Source: Candidatus Saccharibacteria bacterium UBA5152
GTDB taxonomy: Bacteria; Patescibacteriota; Saccharimonadia; Saccharimonadales; UBA4665
Assembly (NCBI GenBank): GCA_002413755.1
Contig: DHXQ01000033.1
Location: forward strand, 17,990 to 28,220
DNA: 10,231 nt
Direction of reading: 5' to 3'
Part shown: one piece after another, positions 6,083 through 10,231 of the stretch
Numbering within the stretch: position 1 is the first letter of the stretch
Layout: the number at the start of each line of letters is the position of its first letter
Position numbers and translations under genes: made by a program
The notes under the pieces: generated by a model
Databases searched by the model: none
Seen by the model: the letters and a program-made list of their open reading frames with translations, nothing else
Told to the model about the DNA's origin: nothing

Positions 6083-7195
6083 TTACTCCGCGATGACGCT
6101 GGCCCGAACCTTGTCGGCGATCTCTTCCATGACAGATGGGTTTTCGACGAGGTAGTTCTTGGAGGCTTCACGACCTTGGCCGATTTTACCACCGCCGTAA
6201 GCAAACCAGGCACCGGACTTCTCAACGATGTCCTTGGCGGTTGCCAGGTCGAGAATATCACCAGCCCGGGAAATACCCTGGTTGTACATGATATCGAACT
6301 CAGCTTCGCGGAAAGGCGGCGCAATCTTGTTCTTGACGACCTTGACACGAGTACGGTTACCAATGACGGCATCGCCCTGCTTTATCTGGCTGATGCGCCG
6401 AATGTCCATACGAACTGAAGCGTAGAACTTCAGGGCATTACCACCAGTGGTGGTTTCCGGGTTACCGAACATCACACCGATCTTCATGCGGATCTGGTTA
6501 ATGAAAATAACCGTGGTGTGTGATCGTGAGATGACCCCTGTTAGCTTGCGCAAAGCTTGGCTCATGAGACGAGCTTGGAGACCCATGTGGCTGTCGCCCA
6601 TGTCACCTTCAATTTCAGCCCGTGGTACCAGTGCGGCAACCGAGTCAACGACCACAATATCAACAGCGTTCGAACGAACCAGCGTTTCGGCAATTTCCAG
6701 TGCTTGCTCGCCGTTGTCTGGCTGTGAAAGCAGCAGGTTTTCGGTATCGACCCCGATGCGCTTAGCATAGGTTGGGTCAAGGGCGTGCTCGGCGTCGATG
6801 AAGGCTGCCGTGCCACCAGCCCGTTGAACTTCAGCGATGGCGTGCAGGGTCAGCGTGGTTTTACCACTTGATTCTGGTCCGTAAATTTCAACAATACGAC
6901 CCCTTGGGATGCCACCACCGAGTGCCAGGTCGAGCGACAGTGAGCCCGATGGGAAAACCTCAACCTTGGTGTGGGCTGATTCGCCGAGACGCATGATCGA
7001 ACCCTTACCGAATTGCTTTTCAATTGTTTCAAGCGCTAAACCAAGCGCTTTGCTCTTGCCTTCGCTTGCAGCGGTTACCTTGGCAGTCTCAGCCTTTGTG
7101 GCTTTCGACTCAGTTGCTTTTGGCTCCGCGGCCTTAGACTCGCTAGCTTTTGGCTCAGTCGTTTTGGTGTCTGATTTTTTGGCATCTTCAGCCAT
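6083..7195 (-). CDS. recA: RecA recombinase with a long N-terminal extension
   Basis: From ATG 7195 the protein has 370 residues. The core begins at about 47 (KSKALGLALETIEKQFGKGS). Walker A is GPESSGKT (106-113) and Walker B is IVVVDS (180-185). Loop L2 contains GNPETTTGGNALKFYASVR (244-262). RecA forms ATP-dependent filaments on single-stranded DNA for strand exchange and repair. ATG 7195 is chosen because GGAGGG lies seven bases upstream. A longer in-frame reading from ATG 7261 would contain the TATAAT box and is unlikely; ATG 7210 is also possible. Residues 1-46 are low-complexity Lys/Ala/Thr/Glu/Ser with near-repeats of EPKATESKA. The acidic C-terminal tail seen in E. coli RecA is absent (ends KVRASVIAE). 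It leads a recA - 90-residue gene - recX operon. Confidence 0.97.
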   Translation of the reverse strand: MAEDAKKSDTKTTEPKASESKAAEPKATESKATKAETAKVTAASEGKSKALGLALETIEKQFGKGSIMRLGESAHTKVEVFPSGSLSLDLALGGGIPRGRIVEIYGPESSGKTTLTLHAIAEVQRAGGTAAFIDAEHALDPTYAKRIGVDTENLLLSQPDNGEQALEIAETLVRSNAVDIVVVDSVAALVPRAEIEGDMGDSHMGLQARLMSQALRKLTGVISRSHTTVIFINQIRMKIGVMFGNPETTTGGNALKFYASVRMDIRRISQIKQGDAVIGNRTRVKVVKNKIAPPFREAEFDIMYNQGISRAGDILDLATAKDIVEKSGAWFAYGGGKIGQGREASKNYLVENPSVMEEIADKVRASVIAE

Positions 7196-7202
7196 AGCTA
7201 TA

Positions 7203-7208
7203 CCCTCC
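7203..7208 (-). promoter_or_regulatory. Shine-Dalgarno site of recA
   Basis: GGAGGG on the minus strand, seven bases before ATG 7195. It is the strongest ribosome binding site in the window and decides the recA start over ATG 7210 and ATG 7261. Confidence 0.8.
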
Positions 7209-7243
7209 ATTACAGTAGTACTCCCTCTCCGGATGTTAGTTAT

Positions 7244-7249
7244 ATTATA
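7244..7249 (-). promoter_or_regulatory. -10 box of the recA operon promoter
   Basis: A perfect TATAAT on the minus strand, predicted to start transcription near 7237 and give a leader of about 42 bases. No good -35 hexamer is visible at 16-18 bases. AAAC and GTTT half-sites separated by five bases lie just upstream (about 7255-7267), but they do not match a standard LexA box. Confidence 0.55.
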
Positions 7250-7261
7250 CCCCAAAACCAT

Positions 7262-7474
7262 ACGTTTCGCACCTGCCCTAACTCTAGAGATTTTCTCTTT
7301 GAACCAGCCACCCTCGGCATCTACGAACCCATTTCGGGTTCATTACGGTTTCAAGCCTCTATCACATCCGGCACAAAAGGAACGATTTGGATAAGCAAGG
7401 TATAGCAATCCCATCACGCTCATGCCAAACATTTCATTAAAAATTACTACGGCCGCAGCCTTGGCTGGCCGCAC
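7262..7474. other. Non-coding region between recA and the Hint-protein gene, with hairpins
   Basis: No convincing gene lies here. It holds two short perfect hairpins: GAACCC-ATTTC-GGGTTC at 7325-7341 and AGAGA-TTT-TCTCT at about 7286-7298. Neither is followed by a T-run on either strand. The region lies downstream of the Hint gene and upstream of recA, both on the minus strand. It may be a 3' untranslated region, an attenuator or a small RNA; I cannot identify a known RNA family. Confidence 0.4.
7439..7472 (-). terminator. Possible weak intrinsic terminator of the Hint-protein gene
   Basis: Two bases after the gene's stop codon the minus strand reads GCGGCCAGCCAAGGCTGCGGCC (bases 7472-7451). 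It can fold as GGCC/GGCC around AGCC-AA-GGCT with a two-base bulge. A five-T run (7439-7443) follows after a seven-base gap. The gap and the bulge make it weak. Confidence 0.33.
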
Positions 7475-8080
7475 CTACTGCTTGAGCGTACTGCCCACAA
7501 AGATGCCGTCTGCCCAATAGCCGCCCGAACTGCTTTGGGGCAAAATATCGTACGTATAGCCATCGTTGTAGCTGACTTTGGAGACCTGCGTAACCGTTGC
7601 CTGATCTAGATCGCTACCAACTTTCACATCTTTGAATAGCCTGCCACTAGCCGTGGGGTGGTCTGGCGAAACAAGCAAACTACGCCCATCTTGCAATCTT
7701 ACGCGTAGCAACTGCGTGCCTTGCGGCACAGCTCGTTTCGTTGCTTTGAGTATGGGTACAAGCACTTTTTGACCAGTGCCATCCCGAGACCATACCAGGT
7801 CACCTGGCCTTAAAGCCGTCACTCGCTTCCTGCCCTGGTCAGTATCTATTTTCGTACCAGAGGAAAGGCAAATCGGACATGCAGTTTTTTGGCAATCTTC
7901 ATACTGCCGTTTTGTAATACAACCTAGTGGAATGCCATAATTGACATAGCCTGGTGCACATGCACCATTTTTTAGGTAAGGTCCAGTGACATGGTGGGCG
8001 TGCCAGAAAAATGCACCGGCAAAAGCCAGGATTACTACGAGACATATACTATCGATTACGATCCGTCTTTTTCTCGACAT
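7475..8080 (-). CDS. Membrane-anchored extracytoplasmic protein with a Hint (hedgehog/intein) domain
   Basis: This 201-residue protein has a basic N-terminus (MSRKRR) and one membrane segment (about 8-26), then a Cys-rich segment with C41, C54, C63, C68 and C71. A Hint-like domain starts at C71 with CLSSGTKIDTDQGRKRVTAL and RPGDLVWSRDG (block A-like). SPDHP at 138-142 resembles the block B His motif, and TYDIL plus GYWADGIFVGSTL ends the domain. Hint domains perform N-to-S acyl shifts at the first Cys for splicing or cleavage. The C-terminal His-Asn of inteins is replaced by Gly-Ser and nothing follows, so splicing is not expected; cleavage or thioester chemistry at C71 is possible. The -10 box TATGAT (8090-8095) in TGN-extended form stands nine bases before ATG 8080. 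Partner and substrate are unknown. Confidence 0.78.
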   Translation of the reverse strand: MSRKRRIVIDSICLVVILAFAGAFFWHAHHVTGPYLKNGACAPGYVNYGIPLGCITKRQYEDCQKTACPICLSSGTKIDTDQGRKRVTALRPGDLVWSRDGTGQKVLVPILKATKRAVPQGTQLLRVRLQDGRSLLVSPDHPTASGRLFKDVKVGSDLDQATVTQVSKVSYNDGYTYDILPQSSSGGYWADGIFVGSTLKQ

Positions 8081-8089
8081 ATCGTCACT

Positions 8090-8098
8090 ATCATACCA
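8090..8098 (-). promoter_or_regulatory. Extended -10 promoter of the Hint-protein gene
   Basis: The minus strand reads TGGTATGAT (8098 to 8090), a TGN-extended -10 box. Transcription would start near 8083, leaving at most about three bases of leader before ATG 8080 and no room for a Shine-Dalgarno. Confidence 0.45.
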
Positions 8099-8162
8099 AA
8101 TGCGGGTAACTATATATATGAAATTGATCCCGTTTATGTTTGCGACGTTTTGCGTACGTTTC

Positions 8163-8171
8163 TGCTAAAAT
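8163..8171 (+). promoter_or_regulatory. Extended -10 promoter of pilB
   Basis: TGCTAAAAT is a TGN-extended -10 box with expected start near 8178. This gives a leader of about 19 bases containing AGGATGGGTG (8178-8187), a possible Shine-Dalgarno nine bases before ATG 8197. The 116-base gap 8081-8196 carries this promoter and the divergent one for the Hint gene. Confidence 0.45.
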
Positions 8172-8196
8172 GTTTCCAGGATGGGTGAACGCTAAC

Positions 8197-10035
8197 ATGC
8201 GAATTTCTGATACTACCGTTGAGAAGCTGCTTAAGCAAAGTGGCAAGTTTACTGATGAGCAGCTCAAGTCACTGCGCGAGCAGGAAAAGACCGAGAAGAA
8301 GCCGCTGCAGGATATTGCTATCAAGAACAACGCCATCAGCGAAAAAGACCTCACCAAACTCTACGCCGAAGAAATCGAAATCCCTTACATTGAATTTAAC
8401 CCGCGCGAACTGTCGCGTGAAATACTGAAAGTTATACCCGAGCGCATTGCCCGCCAGTACAAGGCGGTCGTTTTTGACGTCGATGCCGAAGGTAACAAAC
8501 TGCTGGCGCTCGAAGACCCGGACGACATCCAGGCCATTAACTTCCTGCGCAAACAACTTGGTGCCAACATCAAGCTGCATATAGCCACCGAAACCAACAT
8601 CCGCGGTGCGCTCGACCAGTTCCGGGGTAACATCAGCAGCGAGCTGACCAAGGTTATCTCCGACGACGCGGCTAGCGAAGAAGACGAAGAAGAAGTCACC
8701 GAAGATGAAGTCGCCGAAGACTCGCCGATCGCTCAAACCGTCAACCTGATCATCGAATACGGCGTCAAGGCCGGGGCCAGCGACATTCATATCGAGCCGC
8801 GTGAAGGCTACGTCATTATCCGTTACCGCGTCGACGGCGTACTCCGCGAGGCCAACAAATTACCGCGCAAACTCCTCGGCGCACTGGTCAGCCGCATCAA
8901 AATCCTCAGCAACCTGAAAATCGATGAACACCGTGCCCCGCAAGATGGCCGCTTCAAGGTGGAAGTCGCCGGGCTGGTCTATGCCCTGCGTGTCAGCACC
9001 CTGCCAATTGTCGACGGTGAAAAGGTCGTCATGCGTATCCTGAACGAATCCAGCAAACCGCAGAGTCTCGAAGAGCTCGGCTTCTGGGGTATCGCCCTCA
9101 AGGTGTTGCAGAACGCCATCATCCAGCCGCACGGCATGATTCTGGTAACCGGACCGACCGGATCCGGCAAGTCCACCACGCTGTTCAGCGTGCTCAGCAT
9201 GCTCAACAAACCGAGCGTCAATATTAGTACCGTCGAGGATCCGGTCGAGTACCGCATCTTTGGCGCCAACCAGGTCCAGGTTAACCCGATTGCCGGCATG
9301 TCATTTACCAACGGCCTGCGCGCCCTGCTCCGCCAGGATCCAAATGTCATCATGGTCGGCGAGATCCGTGACGGCGAAACTGCCCAGCTCGCTGTCCAGG
9401 CGGCGCTGACCGGTCACTTAGTTTTTAGTACACTGCACACCAATAACGCCGCCACTTGCCTGCCGCGCCTGCTCGACATGAAGATCGAGCCATTCCTGAT
9501 CGCCAGCACCGTCCGCGTCGTAGTCGGTCAACGCCTAGTGCGCCGACTGTGCGTTAGCTGCCGAGAGGAGTTCACCCCCGAAGAAGTCACCCTCAAGCGC
9601 ATGGTAGCCGCCTTCCATCTCGACAAACCAGAGGTCATGAAGTACATCCACAACCTCGAAGAGCAGGCCCTGGCCGGTGGCATCGGCAAGTCAGACGTTC
9701 GCGCAGCGGCGAGCGATAGCGAAGCTAAGGCGGGCGACAAATCCTCCAACGAGCTGGCCAGCACCGACAGCGGCATTAAGCATTTCTGGAAAGCCCACGA
9801 AGACGGCTGCGACAATTGCAATAACAGTGGTTACCGCGGCCGGATCGGCATTTATGAAGTCCTCGATAACACCCCGGTCATCCAAAAACAGATTGTGACC
9901 AACGAAACCAGCGATAATATTCAAAACAGTGCCATCGCGGGTGGTATGGTAACTATGCAGACCGATGGCCTGGTCAAAGCCCTGCGCGGCCAGACCACCG
10001 TCGAAGAAGTCCTGCGCGTCACCGCCTCCGAATAA
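8197..10035 (+). CDS. pilB: PilB/GspE-type type IV pilus assembly ATPase
   Basis: The 612-residue protein has an MshEN/T2SSE N-terminal domain (about 1-150) and a very acidic linker (about 157-177, rich in Asp/Glu). The ATPase core follows: aspartate-box ASDIHIEP, Walker A GPTGSGKS (319-326), VIMVGEIRDGETAQ (384-397) with Walker B Glu, and the His box STLHTNNAA. A zinc site is formed by CVSC (452-455) and CDNC (538-541), followed by GYRGRIGIYEVL. PilB powers pilin polymerisation at the inner membrane and works with PilC, whose gene begins two bases after its stop. The interval between the two CxxC pairs is 82 residues, about twice what I know from other PilB proteins, and is rich in Ala/Ser/Asp/Lys. 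ATG 8197 (MRISDTTVEKLLKQSG) fits the family; GTG 8185, ATG 8170 and TTG 8140 are in-frame alternatives. Confidence 0.96.
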   Translation: MRISDTTVEKLLKQSGKFTDEQLKSLREQEKTEKKPLQDIAIKNNAISEKDLTKLYAEEIEIPYIEFNPRELSREILKVIPERIARQYKAVVFDVDAEGNKLLALEDPDDIQAINFLRKQLGANIKLHIATETNIRGALDQFRGNISSELTKVISDDAASEEDEEEVTEDEVAEDSPIAQTVNLIIEYGVKAGASDIHIEPREGYVIIRYRVDGVLREANKLPRKLLGALVSRIKILSNLKIDEHRAPQDGRFKVEVAGLVYALRVSTLPIVDGEKVVMRILNESSKPQSLEELGFWGIALKVLQNAIIQPHGMILVTGPTGSGKSTTLFSVLSMLNKPSVNISTVEDPVEYRIFGANQVQVNPIAGMSFTNGLRALLRQDPNVIMVGEIRDGETAQLAVQAALTGHLVFSTLHTNNAATCLPRLLDMKIEPFLIASTVRVVVGQRLVRRLCVSCREEFTPEEVTLKRMVAAFHLDKPEVMKYIHNLEEQALAGGIGKSDVRAAASDSEAKAGDKSSNELASTDSGIKHFWKAHEDGCDNCNNSGYRGRIGIYEVLDNTPVIQKQIVTNETSDNIQNSAIAGGMVTMQTDGLVKALRGQTTVEEVLRVTASE

Positions 10036-10037
10036 TT

Positions 10038-10231
10038 ATGAAATACACCTACACCACCATTAAGGCCGGCAAATCAACCACCGCTACTGCTGAAGCCGGC
10101 AGCCGCGAAGCCCTGATGGCCAGCCTCAGCCACCAGGGAATTCATCCGGTAGCCATCAAGGCAGCAGGTGAGGGGAAGAGCATATTCAAGCTTGGCCTAC
10201 CCCAGCAAAAGGTCCACCTCCAGGATCTGGT
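10038..10231 (+). CDS. pilC: PilC/GspF-type type IV pilus platform protein, N-terminal part (runs off the window)
   Basis: Only the first 64 residues are present. The start MKYTYTTIKAGKSTTATAEA, then GSREALMASLSHQGIHPVAI and a KVHLQDLV segment, matches the soluble head of PilC/GspF proteins (usually A-x-ALxxL-x-x-QGxxPxxI followed by VxLxDLV). PilC is the inner-membrane platform on which PilB acts. The ATG lies two bases after the pilB TAA (TAATTATG) with no Shine-Dalgarno of its own, so translation is probably coupled. The membrane segments and the C-terminal domain lie outside the window. Confidence 0.9.
   Translation, partial: MKYTYTTIKAGKSTTATAEAGSREALMASLSHQGIHPVAIKAAGEGKSIFKLGLPQQKVHLQDL

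Noticed and set aside
7196..7261. Longer recA reading from ATG 7261
   Set aside because: The added codons contain the TATAAT box, and a strong GGAGGG lies seven bases before ATG 7195, so the upstream part is more likely promoter and leader.
7250..7272. LexA/SOS box upstream of recA
   Set aside because: AAAC and GTTT half-sites are present, but the spacing and bases do not match the Gram-positive or proteobacterial LexA consensus. Evidence is too weak to annotate.
7325..7341. tRNA or tmRNA in the recA upstream region, suggested by the GGTTC-like segment
   Set aside because: The GAACCC/GGGTTC hairpin is not accompanied by an acceptor stem, anticodon arm or CCA end on either strand.
6909..7394. 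Plus-strand open frame of 161 codons opposite the recA start and promoter
   Set aside because: Its composition mirrors the low-complexity recA extension and it has no supported start site or known domain.
8140..8196. Extended pilB starts at TTG 8140, ATG 8170 or GTG 8185
   Set aside because: The first two overlap the extended -10 box TGCTAAAAT, and GTG 8185 adds four residues not typical of the family; ATG 8197 matches the usual PilB start.

Overview
The window reads as a compact bacterial chromosome segment of mid GC content. It is most likely from the Candidate Phyla Radiation, with Saccharibacteria-like lineages as the best guess. This rests on the gene set and on protein peculiarities: a one-domain TsaB, an LTD-domain surface protein, a PRC-barrel protein, a Hint-domain membrane protein, an RNase Y-YmdB pair, and a PilB-PilC pair with an enlarged zinc-motif loop. 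It also rests on gene overlaps and on promoters sitting almost on top of start codons. The taxon is an inference from memory of such genomes, not a search result. TAA, TAG and TGA all act as stops, so a code that reads TGA as Gly is not supported. No mobile element, CRISPR array, tRNA or rRNA was found.

Layout. Bases 1-2475 (minus strand) hold tsaB, then rny (RNase Y) and a ymdB-type phosphodiesterase that runs off the left edge. rny has its own promoter just after the tsaB stop, and a hairpin at the predicted 5' end of its mRNA. Bases 2504-4442 (minus) hold tsaE, preceded by and overlapping a 522-residue secreted and membrane-anchored LTD protein. The LTD gene diverges from a plus-strand PRC-barrel gene (4563-5084). 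Convergent to that gene is a recA - 90-residue unknown - recX operon (minus, 7195 to 5081), and recX and the PRC gene share a CTAG palindrome as their stop codons. Bases 7262-7474 are non-coding and hold hairpins. Next come a minus-strand membrane-anchored Hint-domain protein (7475-8080), a divergent promoter region, then pilB (8197-10035) and the start of pilC on the plus strand.

Functionally the window combines RNA turnover (RNase Y, YmdB), tRNA t6A37 synthesis (TsaB, TsaE), recombination (RecA, RecX) and surface biology (type IV pilus ATPase and platform, LTD protein, Hint protein). The most interesting signals are the Hint protein, whose predicted nucleophile lies after a Cys-rich segment outside the membrane; the orphan gene inside the recA-recX operon; the 83-base or longer dual-coding LTD/tsaE overlap; the replacement of the catalytic His in the YmdB homologue; and the apparently leaderless promoters in front of the surface or unknown genes.
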